Below, piece after piece: positions 7,254 to 14,814 of a stretch of DNA of 64,000 bases. A program made the translations under genes and the position numbers. Position 1 is the first letter of the stretch. Each line of letters opens with the position of its first letter. The notes under the pieces were generated by a model, which was not told the origin of the DNA, ran no database searches, and saw only the letters and a list, made by a program, of their open reading frames with translations. The stretch is from assembly GCF_900109095.1 (NCBI RefSeq), contig NZ_FNYZ01000017.1:1-64000 (forward strand), given 5' to 3'. This DNA is from Sphingobium sp. AP50 (lineage in GTDB: Bacteria; Pseudomonadota; Alphaproteobacteria; Sphingomonadales; Sphingomonadaceae).

Positions 7254-7734
7254 CGGCCCCGGTGGCCCCGATAGCCGTGGCCCGGACAGCCCCAGTGGCG
7301 AAGCCGCGCATTTCCGCGCGCTCGAACAGCTTTATCGTTCCGCGCCGATCAACCGGTTGTTCCGGTCGGATCTGACGATCCCGGAAGCGGGACGATCAAT
7401 CATCGATTTCGATGTCGATGAGAATCAGTTTCACGCCGCCGGGGCGGTGCATGGCACCGTCTATTTCAAGATGCTGGATGATGCGGCCTTCTATGCCGCC
7501 AACAGCCTGGTCAGCGATCGTTTCCTGCTGACGACCGCCTTCAACCTGCTCTTCACCCGGCCGATCGGGCCGGGGCGTATTCGTGCCGAAGGCCGCTGGA
7601 TCAGCGGCAAGCGCCGCGTCTTCGTGGCGGAGGCGAGCCTTATCGATTCCGATGGTGAGGAAGTCGGGCGCGGGACCGGTACTTTCATGCGGTCGCAATT
7701 CGCGCTGTCTTCGCTGCCCGGCTATGGCGGCTGA
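7240..7734 (+). CDS. PaaI-type hotdog-fold thioesterase
   Basis: 164 residues from a GTG start at 7240 inside the ptsN end; GGCGGGG lies just upstream. The fold signature is clear: NQFHAAGAVHGTVYFKMLDDAAFYAANSL, then FLLTTAFNLLFTRPIGPGRIRAEGRWISGKRRVFVAEASLID. Hotdog thioesterases of this group hydrolyse acyl- or aryl-CoA esters in the cytoplasm; the substrate cannot be told. The first 20 residues are Pro/Gly/Asp-rich and look disordered. Its end overlaps the next start, so ptsN, this gene and the next are probably one transcript. Confidence 0.85.
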   Translation: MTQPDGPGGPDSRGPDSPSGEAAHFRALEQLYRSAPINRLFRSDLTIPEAGRSIIDFDVDENQFHAAGAVHGTVYFKMLDDAAFYAANSLVSDRFLLTTAFNLLFTRPIGPGRIRAEGRWISGKRRVFVAEASLIDSDGEEVGRGTGTFMRSQFALSSLPGYGG

Positions 7735-8065
7735 CGCCCGGCTGACCAGTGCGATGCTGGTCGGTGCCCTGCGGCGGCGGGTCGCGGCTGCCGGTGGATT
7801 TGCCACGATCCTGATCAAAGGGGACGAGATCAGCGGCGTAATATTGGTTCAGACGATGGACCGGGGCGTGGAATCGGGACTTTTTGAAAGGGTGGCGAAC
7901 CTTCAGGGCGGTTATGCGTTGATGCGCTGTGGACCCACCCCAGAGGAGGGTTCTGAGGCGCTAGATCACTATATAGCGCGTCGCCGCAGGTCGGACCCCG
8001 ACCTGTGGATAATCGAACTCGACATCCCGGAAGCGGAACGGTTCGCCGCTGAAACGATCTGCTGA
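7724..8065 (+). CDS. DUF1491 family protein
   Basis: 113 residues from the ATG at 7724, which overlaps the thioesterase stop by 11 bases. The layout LTSAMLVGALRRRVAAAGGFATILIKGDEISGVILVQ, then DHYIARRRRSDPDLWIIELDIPEAERF, fits the DUF1491 family of small alphaproteobacterial proteins with no known function. No signal peptide or membrane span is present. Translational overlap with the thioesterase suggests a linked role, but nothing more specific is supported. Confidence 0.8.
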   Translation: MAADARLTSAMLVGALRRRVAAAGGFATILIKGDEISGVILVQTMDRGVESGLFERVANLQGGYALMRCGPTPEEGSEALDHYIARRRRSDPDLWIIELDIPEAERFAAETIC

Positions 8066-8243
8066 TCGTTGACTCATCGTTTCGACCCGGGCAAAGGCGC
8101 CCAACGCCAACGCGCAGGTTGCCACATTCGCCCAAGGGGGCGGGCGCGGTAAACACGCAGACGGGGGGCGGCCGGTCGTCGCGGTGAATATGGGTTAAAA
8201 AGAGACGACGCCCCGGCCAAGAACCGCATGTTTTTGAGCTATA

Positions 8244-8909
8244 ATGAGTTTTCGTCTGAAAGCTGCGATCGCCGCAGCCTTTGCCTTGTCAGCCGCAGCA
8301 GCGATGACGGCTTCCGACATGTCGATCGCAAGTGAAGCGATCTCGTCGGCTTCTACCCTTCCTGCCGCGCTTTCCGTAGCGCCGATGGCTGGCTCTCAGG
8401 CCGCTGTCATCTATGCCACGCCGCGCGAAGTTTCGCAGCCGCTGGCCTCCGCCCCCAAGGGCGATACCGTGATTTCTCCCGATTCCGATGTGCAGGCAAC
8501 CAGCCTCGCTGCTCTGGTCGACGCCCAAGGCGCGCCCGAGGAGCTGGACGGCGACATGAAGTGCCTGGCCGGAGCGGTCTATTTCGAATCCAAGGGCGAA
8601 AGCCTGGAAGGCCAGCTGGCCGTTGCCCGTGTGATCATCAACCGCGCCAAGTCCGGCCGTTTCGCCGACAGCCTGTGTGGCGTCGTCTATCAGCCGAGCC
8701 AGTTCAGCTTCGTGCGCGGCCATGCCATGCCCCCCATTCGTGAGGAAAGCCGCAGCTGGCGTGAAGCGGTTGCGATCGCCCAGATCGCCACCGACGACAG
8801 CTGGGACAGCCTGGCCGAAGGCGCGCTGTTCTTCCACGCTCGCCGCGTCGCGCCGGGCTGGGGTAAGGCCAAGCTGGCGTCGATCGACAATCATATTTTC
8901 TATCGCTGA
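8244..8909 (+). CDS. Cell-wall hydrolase (SleB / hydrolase_2 family)
   Basis: 221 residues with an N-terminal signal peptide (RLKAAIAAAFALSAAAAM). The C-terminal domain (about 105-221) has the family pattern: MKCLAGAVYFESKGESLEGQLAVARVIINRAKSGRF with the catalytic-type Glu, then CGVVYQPSQFSF and a terminal FHARRVAPGW. Such proteins cleave peptidoglycan, in Gram-negatives presumably in remodelling in the periplasm. The region between is Ser/Ala/Pro-rich. It is a single-gene unit closed by a strong terminator. The precise bond cleaved is not known. Confidence 0.88.
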   Translation: MSFRLKAAIAAAFALSAAAAMTASDMSIASEAISSASTLPAALSVAPMAGSQAAVIYATPREVSQPLASAPKGDTVISPDSDVQATSLAALVDAQGAPEELDGDMKCLAGAVYFESKGESLEGQLAVARVIINRAKSGRFADSLCGVVYQPSQFSFVRGHAMPPIREESRSWREAVAIAQIATDDSWDSLAEGALFFHARRVAPGWGKAKLASIDNHIFYR

Positions 8910-8946
8910 TTTGGTCCCGCGCGCTGCGCGCCTGGCGTGAATCATG

Positions 8947-8983
8947 AAGGCCGGTTCGGATGTCCGAATCGGCCTTTTCTTTT
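8947..8983 (+). terminator. Intrinsic terminator after the cell-wall hydrolase
   Basis: A 14-bp stem (8947-8960 with 8963-8976, one G-T pair) and a two-base loop are followed by TTCTTTTG. This is the clearest rho-independent terminator in the window. Confidence 0.85.
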
Positions 8984-9010
8984 GTTCCTGACTTGTTCTA
9001 ATGTCGGCGT

Positions 9011-9505
9011 ATGAACGACATGTCTGCCCAAAGCTGTACGCCCCTGACGGACGGGACAGCGCTTGCCGTGGCGCGGGGCACGCTGCGCCTTTTCTTCCGC
9101 CATGACATGAGCGGCATATTGGAAGTGCCGCTGCCCAATGGCCGGCGGGCCGATATCATGGCGATCGACAGCGCCGGGCGGCTGACCATCGTCGAGATCA
9201 AATGCAGCAAGGCCGATTTGCTGGGCGACATGAAATGGCCCGATTATTTCGACTATTGCGACCGCTATTTCTGGGCGGTGCCGGCCGGGTTCGACATCAG
9301 CCTGTTCGACAGCGAGGCGCTGTGGCCGACCCGCACTGGCCTGATCGTGGCGGACCAATATGATGCCGAACTGGTCCGCCCTGCCCCGGTCGAGCCGCTG
9401 GCGGCGGCGCGGCGCAAGGCGGAGACGCTGCGCTTCGCCCGGCGTGCGGCCCGGCGATTGACGGCGCTGAGCGATCCGGACCATGCTGCGGAGCTGGGCT
9501 GGTGA
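9011..9505 (+). CDS. mmcB: MmcB family DNA-repair-associated protein
   Basis: 164 residues. MmcB (PF06319) is a restriction-endonuclease-like fold protein, induced by DNA damage in Caulobacter where it was linked to mitomycin C resistance. The nuclease-like core is visible as RADIMAIDSAGRLTIVEIKCSKADLLGDMKWPDYFDYCDRYFWAVP (Asp, Glu and Lys of a PD-(D/E)xK-like motif at about 48-65). The C-terminus is arginine-rich. Start ATG 9011; ATG 9020 is possible. It overlaps the start region of the next gene if the upstream GTG is used there. Confidence 0.85.
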   Translation: MNDMSAQSCTPLTDGTALAVARGTLRLFFRHDMSGILEVPLPNGRRADIMAIDSAGRLTIVEIKCSKADLLGDMKWPDYFDYCDRYFWAVPAGFDISLFDSEALWPTRTGLIVADQYDAELVRPAPVEPLAAARRKAETLRFARRAARRLTALSDPDHAAELGW

Positions 9506-9519
9506 CGGGTAGAGGCGCG

Positions 9520-9912
9520 ATGCGGTCGCATCTGGAATTTCGATCGGGCGCGTTGCGCGACGGGCCGAAGGTGCAGCCCGGCGGTGAGATGCTGGCGCGA
9601 TTGCTGGCGGCGGGGCTACCTTCGCACGGCTATCGGATTAAGAAGACCGTTGCGGAGGATTGGGGCTGGTGCGTGATGATTGCGCATGACCGCTTTCCGC
9701 TCTGGATCGGCTGTGGCGCCTATCTCGAATATCCCGACGGGCATCTCTGTTTCATTGAGCCATCGAAACCGCGACTCTGGCGCTGGTTTCGTCCGGTTGA
9801 CACCAGCGAGACGGTGGAGCGGCTGGCTGGTGCGCTGGAGGCCTGTGTCCGGCAGAGCGGCGTGGCGCATCATCTGCGCTGGTGGAGTGAGGAGGAAGTG
9901 CGGGCGGGGTGA
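9520..9912 (+). CDS. Hypothetical protein, 130 residues
   Basis: Not recognised. The frame could start at GTG 9502, overlapping mmcB, but ATG 9520 has AGAGG 5-9 bases upstream and is preferred. The protein is soluble, tryptophan-rich (WGWCVMIAHDRFPLWIGCGAYLEYPDG, WRWFRP, HHLRWWSEEE) and ends in an acidic tail. The compact mixed alpha/beta pattern and close coupling with mmcB suggest a real gene; nothing shows that it acts in repair. Confidence 0.7.
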   Translation: MRSHLEFRSGALRDGPKVQPGGEMLARLLAAGLPSHGYRIKKTVAEDWGWCVMIAHDRFPLWIGCGAYLEYPDGHLCFIEPSKPRLWRWFRPVDTSETVERLAGALEACVRQSGVAHHLRWWSEEEVRAG

Positions 9913-9944
9913 TCGAGCCCGCAGACGTGGCGCGTTTACCCCTC

Positions 9945-9990
9945 CACCACTCGCTTCGCGAGCGGTCCCCCTCCCCTTTCAGGGGCGGAT
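9945..9990. terminator. Tandem hairpins between convergent genes
   Basis: Two small hairpins lie here: CTCGC (9950-9954) with GCGAG (9958-9962), and CCCCT (9973-9977) with AGGGG (9981-9985), followed by TTTATTCTTTA. They separate the plus-strand gene ending at 9912 from the minus-strand ankyrin gene ending at 9998 and may serve both. The CCCCTCC-rich string looks like a sphingomonad intergenic repeat. Confidence 0.4.
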
Positions 9991-9997
9991 TTATTCT

Positions 9998-10609
9998 TTA
10001 AAATACCGGTCCCTGAACCGGGCCGTTGGGTTTGGTCGCGGGCTTTGCGGCGTCCAGCGCCTCGACCAGGCCGGGGGTGCGGCCGTCGCGTTCGGCATAA
10101 TCCTTGGCGGACATGCCGGCGATGGTGTCGCGCTTGTCGGGATTGGCGCCCTGCGCCACCAGCAGGCGGACGAGGCCGACGTCGCGCAACTGTACCGCGC
10201 GGATCAGCGGGGTTTCGCCGCTGCCATTCACCTTGTCCACCTGCGCATTATAGGTGAGCAGCGTGCGCGCGCCTTCCTCGAACCGGCCCTGTACGGCATC
10301 CATCAGCGGCGTGTTGCCATCATTGTCGGTCAGATTGGGGTTGGCGCCCTTTGACAGCAGGAAGGCCAGCCAGCTTGCATCGCGGCGCGCGACGATGATG
10401 TGCAGCGCATTTTCGCCGGTGGACAGGTCGCGGCTGTTGATGACGGTGGAGCCGGGTTTCTGGAGCAGATCGGTGACTTTCTGCCCGTCCTTGTCCTTCA
10501 CCGCCTTCAGGAAATTATAATTATCCGAGAATTGCGCCTGCGCAGCGGACGGCACGAGCAGCGCGAGCGCCATGGAGCCGAGGATCGTGGAAAGGAACTT
10601 GGTCTTCAT
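9998..10609 (-). CDS. Exported ankyrin-repeat protein
   Basis: 203 residues starting at MKTKFLSTILGSMALALLVPSAAQAQ, a clear signal peptide with an AQA-Q cleavage site; the open frame further upstream is ignored for that reason. Four ankyrin repeats follow: TGENALHIIVARRDASWLAFLLSKGANPN, DNDGNTPLMDAVQGRFEEGARTLLTYNAQ, GSGETPLIRAVQLRDVGLVRLLVAQGANPD and a degenerate last one. Such periplasmic ankyrin proteins bind partner proteins; in some bacteria they accompany catalases. The tail is Lys/Pro/Gly-rich. It is divergent from the SCO gene. Confidence 0.88.
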   Translation of the reverse strand: MKTKFLSTILGSMALALLVPSAAQAQFSDNYNFLKAVKDKDGQKVTDLLQKPGSTVINSRDLSTGENALHIIVARRDASWLAFLLSKGANPNLTDNDGNTPLMDAVQGRFEEGARTLLTYNAQVDKVNGSGETPLIRAVQLRDVGLVRLLVAQGANPDKRDTIAGMSAKDYAERDGRTPGLVEALDAAKPATKPNGPVQGPVF

Positions 10610-10665
10610 CTGGGCGCCCCGTTGCATTGCAAAACATGTCCTAGCAGGGCATGGCTGGCCATGCC

Positions 10666-11319
10666 ATGAACAAAGACGCCGTCGCCTCCGCTCTGCCTTA
10701 TCTGGTCCTGCCTCTTCTGGCCCTGCTGGCTGCCTGCAATATGGGGTCTGGAGGCAATGCATCAAGCGGGGATAGCGAACCGGGCGAACTGGTCGGCGCG
10801 CGGATCGGTGCGCCCTTCACCCTGACCAATCAGGATGGCAAGCCGACGAAATGGGACGATTATAAGGGCCAGTATCGCCTCGTCTATTTCGGCTATACCT
10901 ATTGCCCGGATGTGTGCCCGGTCGACCTGCAACGGATCATGCAGGCATTTTCCAAATTCGAGAAGGAAAAGCCCGCCCTCGCCGCGAAGGTGCAGCCGAT
11001 GCTGATCAGCGTCGACCCGGAACGCGATACGCCCGCCGTGCTGAAAACCTATGTCGCGGCCTTCCATCCGCGCCTGATCGGGCTGACCGGTACGAAGGCG
11101 CAGATCGCGAAGGTCGCCAAGGATTTCGTGGTGATCTATAATCCCGAGCAATCGGCGGGTTCGACCGACTATCTGGTCAGCCATAGCCGGACGCCCTATC
11201 TGTTCGACCGGGACGGTAAGCCGGTGGCGCTGGTGCCGGTGGATGATCCCGGTACGCCGGATGTGGATGAGGGCGCGCCGGACAAGGTGCTGGCTTTCTT
11301 TGAAAAATGGATCAAGTGA
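10666..11319 (+). CDS. SCO1/SenC family copper protein (lipoprotein)
   Basis: 217 residues from ATG 10666 (an ATG at 10651 adds five). The signal PYLVLPLLALLAAC is a lipobox, so it is probably anchored in a membrane. The thioredoxin-like SCO domain shows YFGYTYCPDVCPVDLQRIMQAF (CxxxC copper ligands) and a C-terminal histidine in LVSHSRTPYLFDRDG. SCO proteins deliver copper to the CuA centre of cytochrome c oxidase or handle thiol redox. It overlaps the downstream Cys-cluster gene by 13 bases. Confidence 0.92.
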   Translation: MNKDAVASALPYLVLPLLALLAACNMGSGGNASSGDSEPGELVGARIGAPFTLTNQDGKPTKWDDYKGQYRLVYFGYTYCPDVCPVDLQRIMQAFSKFEKEKPALAAKVQPMLISVDPERDTPAVLKTYVAAFHPRLIGLTGTKAQIAKVAKDFVVIYNPEQSAGSTDYLVSHSRTPYLFDRDGKPVALVPVDDPGTPDVDEGAPDKVLAFFEKWIK

Positions 11320-11744
11320 CGCATTTCTGGGAAAAACCCCTCGACAAGCTCGATCGTGCCGAGTGGGAAGCACTGTGCGACGGGTGCGGCAAATGCTGTC
11401 TGCACAAGGCCGAGGATGAGGATACGGGGCGTATCTATCCTACCAATGTCGCCTGCCGCCTGCTCGACCGGCAGAGCGGGCAATGCTGCAATTACAAGGA
11501 CCGGCGCAAATTCGTGCCCGATTGCGTGCGGCTGACGCCGGCCAAGGTGAAGCAGATAAGCTGGCTGCCGCGCACCTGCGCCTATCGCCTGCGCGAGGAA
11601 GGGCTGCCGCTGCCGGCATGGCATTATCTGGTCTGCGGCGACCGGGAAGCGGTACATCGCGCCGGGGAGTCGGTGCGTGGCTGGACCGTGGCGGAAGCGG
11701 ATGCGGGCGACTGGGAAAATCATCTTGTCGACCGGGAACTGTGA
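11307..11744 (+). CDS. YcgN family cysteine-cluster protein (UPF0260)
   Basis: 145 residues. It has the UPF0260 pattern: FWEKPLDKLDRAEWEALCDGCGKCCLHKAED near the N-terminus, then TNVACRLLD, GQCCNYKDRRKFVPDCVRL and LPRTCAYRLR. The cysteines look like a metal or Fe-S site; the biochemical role is unknown. The start lies within the end of the SCO gene, and the end is overlapped by the next gene, so the three are probably co-transcribed. Confidence 0.88.
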   Translation: MDQVTHFWEKPLDKLDRAEWEALCDGCGKCCLHKAEDEDTGRIYPTNVACRLLDRQSGQCCNYKDRRKFVPDCVRLTPAKVKQISWLPRTCAYRLREEGLPLPAWHYLVCGDREAVHRAGESVRGWTVAEADAGDWENHLVDREL

Positions 11745-12435
11745 CGCAGCGATCCTGATCGACGGCGTGGCGATGCCGGTGCGGGTGCGCCGGTCGGCAC
11801 GGGCGCGGGCCTATCGGCTGACGATCGACAGTGTACGGGGCGAATTGCGCCTGTCGCTGCCGATGCGGGCGAATCTGAAGAAGGCGCTGGGCTGGGCGCA
11901 GGACCATGAAGGCTGGGTGCGGGCGCAGATGGCCAAGCAGCCGACCATAACTCCACTGGAGCATGGCGCGTTGTTTCCGCTGGAGGGGCGTGAGGTGACG
12001 ATCCATTGGGTCGAGGGCGCGACGCGCACGATAAGGCTGGAGGGAGACCGGCTGATGCTGGGCGGTGCCGCGGAATCGGTGGGCGCGCGGGTGCAGCGCT
12101 GGCTGATCAGTCGGGCACGCGCGGTGCTGGAGACGGAGAGTCACGAACTGGCGCGTGAACATGGGCTGATCGTCGCGTCGGTGGGCGTGGGCGACACGCG
12201 CAGCCGCTGGGGCAGTTGCGCTTCGTCCGGGGCGATCCGCTACAGCTGGCGCCTGATCCTGGCCCCGCCGGAGGTGCGCAGGGCGACGGTGGCGCATGAA
12301 CTGGCCCATCTGCTGCATATGGACCATAGCCCTGCCTTTCACGCCGCGCATCGCCGCATCCATGGCGCCGACCCCCGCCCCGCGCGCGAATGGCTGCGCG
12401 TTCATGGCGCGGGCCTGCACCGCTACCGGGGATAA
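11677..12435 (+). CDS. M48-type / YgjP-like metallopeptidase (DUF45)
   Basis: 252 residues from ATG 11677, overlapping the previous gene by 68 bases; ATG 11701 is an alternative. The zinc motif HELAHLLHMDHSPAFH is at about 207-222, with the family string TRSRWGSCASSGAIRYSWRLILAP just before it. The N-terminal half is a beta-rich domain typical of the SprT/YgjP group. The protein has no signal peptide, so it probably acts in the cytoplasm. The substrate is unknown. Confidence 0.87.
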   Translation: MAGPWRKRMRATGKIILSTGNCDAAILIDGVAMPVRVRRSARARAYRLTIDSVRGELRLSLPMRANLKKALGWAQDHEGWVRAQMAKQPTITPLEHGALFPLEGREVTIHWVEGATRTIRLEGDRLMLGGAAESVGARVQRWLISRARAVLETESHELAREHGLIVASVGVGDTRSRWGSCASSGAIRYSWRLILAPPEVRRATVAHELAHLLHMDHSPAFHAAHRRIHGADPRPAREWLRVHGAGLHRYRG

Positions 12436-12439
12436 GGCG

Positions 12440-12703
12440 ATGGCGCGCGGCAGGAAACGCTATCTGGTGGCCACCATGCCCGATGGCTATGTGAAGCGGA
12501 TCGGCCCGACGGCGGACCCGCTGACCCATTATTGGCGGATCGTCGCCGTGCTGGAAAATGGCAAGACCGAGGTCTTCTGGGGCCATACGCGGTCGCTGGC
12601 CGAAGCGAAGAAGCTGAAGGGGCCAGCCGTGGATGGCGCGAAGATGCGGGGGTGGAAAAGCTATCAGTTCGAGATTGCGGAACTGGTGGAAGAGCCGGTT
12701 TGA
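12440..12703 (+). CDS. Hypothetical protein, 87 residues
   Basis: Not recognised by family. It starts MARGRKRYLVATMPDGYVKRIGPTADPLTHYWRIV with GGGGATAAG before the ATG, four bases after the metallopeptidase stop. The basic N-terminus, the TEVFWGHTRSLAEAKKL helix and lack of membrane spans suggest a small soluble protein. Tight spacing places it last in the SCO-YcgN-peptidase transcript. Confidence 0.65.
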   Translation: MARGRKRYLVATMPDGYVKRIGPTADPLTHYWRIVAVLENGKTEVFWGHTRSLAEAKKLKGPAVDGAKMRGWKSYQFEIAELVEEPV

Positions 12704-12759
12704 GCCGTTCGCTTAGCTGTCCTCCAGTCCCGGCGGTCCGCCATCGTCACTGACCGCCC

Positions 12760-13023
12760 TTATGATGGATCGGTCGGTGACCCTTGCAAAATGGCCGCAA
12801 TCTGTTCCTCAGCCTTGGTCGCTTCGGCGATGAGCAGGCGCAATGCCTTGGCGGTATCTTCCAGCAGCCCGTCGCCAATAGGACGCTCGCCATTGATGAA
12901 GCGGCGGATGGCCCGTTCGTCTATGCCGAGGCGTCGCGAGAAAGTCGTGGTCCCGCCAAAGAGCTGAACATAATAGGCAAAATGCTCATGGCGCTCGTCA
13001 GTTGAAATTGGCCGGGTCATCAT
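12760..13023 (-). CDS. Small helix-turn-helix protein
   Basis: 87 residues. The segment FGGTTTFSRRLGIDERAIRRFINGERPIGDGLLEDTAKALRLLI reads like a Cro/XRE-type helix-turn-helix with the recognition helix at ERAIRRFING. The C-terminal part is a short amphipathic helix. Such proteins bind DNA as small repressors. No obvious toxin partner or target lies beside it: the neighbours are an unrelated hypothetical gene and trhO. Confidence 0.6.
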   Translation of the reverse strand: MMTRPISTDERHEHFAYYVQLFGGTTTFSRRLGIDERAIRRFINGERPIGDGLLEDTAKALRLLIAEATKAEEQIAAILQGSPTDPS

Positions 13024-13078
13024 TTTCTCTTTTCTGTTCGCTGTCAGTGGTCATGAACTATCGCGCGCTTACGGCGTA

Positions 13079-13903
13079 TTAGCCCCGATGCGGCCAGGCG
13101 CCGCTTTCGTCGCCGGGACAGTCATGGTCGGCGCCTTGCGGATGGGGCAGGCCGCAGGTGCGGCAGGTGATATAGTCGCCGGGCTTGAGGCCGTGGCCCA
13201 CCGTCACCCGCTCGTCAAAGACATAGCATTCGCCCTGCCAGCGGCTGTCGGCTTCCGGCATTTCCTCCAGATAGCGCAATATGCCGCCCTTGAGATGATA
13301 GACATCGTCAAAGCCGCGCGCCTTCACCAGTGCGGTGGACTTTTCACAGCGTATGCCGCCGGTGCAGAACATCGCGATCTTCGGGCTGCGGCCCTGCGTC
13401 TTGAGGTCGGCGGCGAAGGCGTCGAACCAGTCGGGGAAATCGCGGAAGGCGCGGGTCGCGGGATCGATCGCATTTTCGAAGGTGCCGCAGGCGACTTCAT
13501 AGGCGTTGCGCGTGTCGATCAGGATCGTGTCGGGATCGGCGATCAGCGCGTTCCATTCCGCCGGGTCGAGATGGGTGCCCGCCTGATTGGCCGGGTCGAG
13601 ATCGCCCGCGCCCAGAGTCACGATTTCGGCCTTCACCTTCACCTTCATCCGGGCGAAGGGCGCTTGCGTAGCCTGCGCATATTTGACGTCCGTGTCCGCG
13701 CAGCCGGGCAGCGCGCGGATATGGGCGATCAGGGCCGTAATGGCATCCGCATCGCCCGCGACCGTGCCGTTTATCCCCTCCCCCGCGATGATCAGCGTGC
13801 CGCAGGTGCCAAAATTGGCGCAGACGGTCTTAAGATCGGCGGCGATCGCCTGCGGATCGGCGAAACGGGTGAAATGATAAAGGGCGGCTACGGTGTAGGA
13901 CAT
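13079..13903 (-). CDS. trhO: tRNA uridine(34) hydroxylase TrhO (rhodanese-like)
   Basis: 274 residues. TrhO/YceA uses oxygen to make 5-hydroxyuridine at tRNA position 34. The N-terminal acylphosphatase-like domain (about 1-95) contains GTLIIAGEGINGTVAG. The rhodanese domain (about 115-215) has LIDTRNAYEVACGTFENAIDP and the active-site loop MFCTGGIRCEKS with its cysteine. The C-terminal YVFDERVTVGHGLKPGDYITCRTCG is a Cys-rich family block. It is transcribed away from pdeM. Confidence 0.95.
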   Translation of the reverse strand: MSYTVAALYHFTRFADPQAIAADLKTVCANFGTCGTLIIAGEGINGTVAGDADAITALIAHIRALPGCADTDVKYAQATQAPFARMKVKVKAEIVTLGAGDLDPANQAGTHLDPAEWNALIADPDTILIDTRNAYEVACGTFENAIDPATRAFRDFPDWFDAFAADLKTQGRSPKIAMFCTGGIRCEKSTALVKARGFDDVYHLKGGILRYLEEMPEADSRWQGECYVFDERVTVGHGLKPGDYITCRTCGLPHPQGADHDCPGDESGAWPHRG

Positions 13904-13968
13904 GGCGGCCCCTATAGGCGCTGCGCGCGCCTCTTGAAAGCCGGGGCGTAGAGGCGCATAGCCGGGCC

Positions 13969-14628
13969 ATGGTTCCCCTTTCGTTCGCAGGTCATGCGTT
14001 TCTGGCGCTGCCGGAGGCCGCGCTTTTCTGGCCCGATCAGCATGCGCTGCTGGTGGCGGACCTGCATTTCGAGAAAGCGAGCTGGTATGCCCGGTTCGGC
14101 CAGTTCCTGCCCCCGCATGATAGTCAGGCGACGCTGGACGTGATCGAGGCGCTGGTGGCGCGCACCGGGGCGCGGGCGGTCTGGTCGCTGGGGGATAGTT
14201 TCCATGATGCCGATGGCGCCGCGCGGCTGGACCCGAAGGCCCGCGACCGGCTGACTGCCCTTACGGAAAGGCTGGACTGGACCTGGATTACCGGCAATCA
14301 TGACGTCGGGGTTGCGGCCATGCCCGGTGGACGGCGCGTGGCGGAGGCGGAACTGGGGGGCATCTGGTTGCGGCATGAAGCCGATCCGGAGGACAAGCGG
14401 CCGGAGATTTCGGGCCATTTCCATCCCAAGCTGCGCCTGTCGCTGCGCGGACGGCATGTGTCGCGGCGTTGCTTTGTGGGATCGGCGACCAAGCTGATCT
14501 TGCCGGCGCTGGGCGCGCTGACGGGGGGACTGGATGCGGGTCATGGGGAGATTCGCCGCGCGGTGGGGCCGGGTGCGGCTGCGTTGGTGCCGGTCGCGGA
14601 CCGGTTGCTGCGCTTTCCCTTATCGTAA
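13969..14628 (+). CDS. pdeM: Ligase-associated DNA damage response endonuclease PdeM
   Basis: 219 residues. PdeM-type phosphoesterases belong to a repair set with a DNA ligase, an exonuclease and an Lhr-like helicase. The calcineurin-like metallophosphatase motifs are visible: LVADLHFEKASWYARFGQFLPP, WSLGDSFHD, WITGNHD and EISGHFHPKLRL. The other members are not adjacent: a ligase-associated helicase lies at 49.4-51.8 kb, and no ligase or exonuclease is in the window. It is divergent from trhO with about 65 bases between. Confidence 0.88.
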   Translation: MVPLSFAGHAFLALPEAALFWPDQHALLVADLHFEKASWYARFGQFLPPHDSQATLDVIEALVARTGARAVWSLGDSFHDADGAARLDPKARDRLTALTERLDWTWITGNHDVGVAAMPGGRRVAEAELGGIWLRHEADPEDKRPEISGHFHPKLRLSLRGRHVSRRCFVGSATKLILPALGALTGGLDAGHGEIRRAVGPGAAALVPVADRLLRFPLS

Positions 14629-14657
14629 AGGGACGCTACGGAAATCAGACGCGCATT

Positions 14658-14675
14658 TGTTGCTATATAGCAACA
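14658..14675. promoter_or_regulatory. Perfect 18-bp palindrome upstream of TonB receptor
   Basis: TGTTGCTATATAGCAACA is an exact palindrome, 140 bases before the receptor start. It is framed by a second, outer inverted repeat, CGCGCATT (14650-14657) and AATGCGCG (14683-14690). The TTGC...GCAA form resembles operators of MarR/PadR/GntR-type dimeric repressors; the regulator is not identified. A smaller hairpin (TTCCGCA with TGCGGAA) follows at 14692-14707. Confidence 0.55.
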
Positions 14676-14814
14676 TAGGGCGAATGCGCGCTTCCGCACC
14701 TGCGGAAAAATCCCCCGAAATCTGCCGAGTCTTGCCAACATCGCGCTGTGGCAGCATAATCACCCTCATCCCGACGCGGCGGAAAGTCGTGCGGGCCAGG
14801 AGAGGATTGCCATC

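Noticed and set aside
8239-8244. TATAAT before the cell-wall hydrolase
   Set aside because: It overlaps the start codon, so it cannot be the -10 element of that gene.
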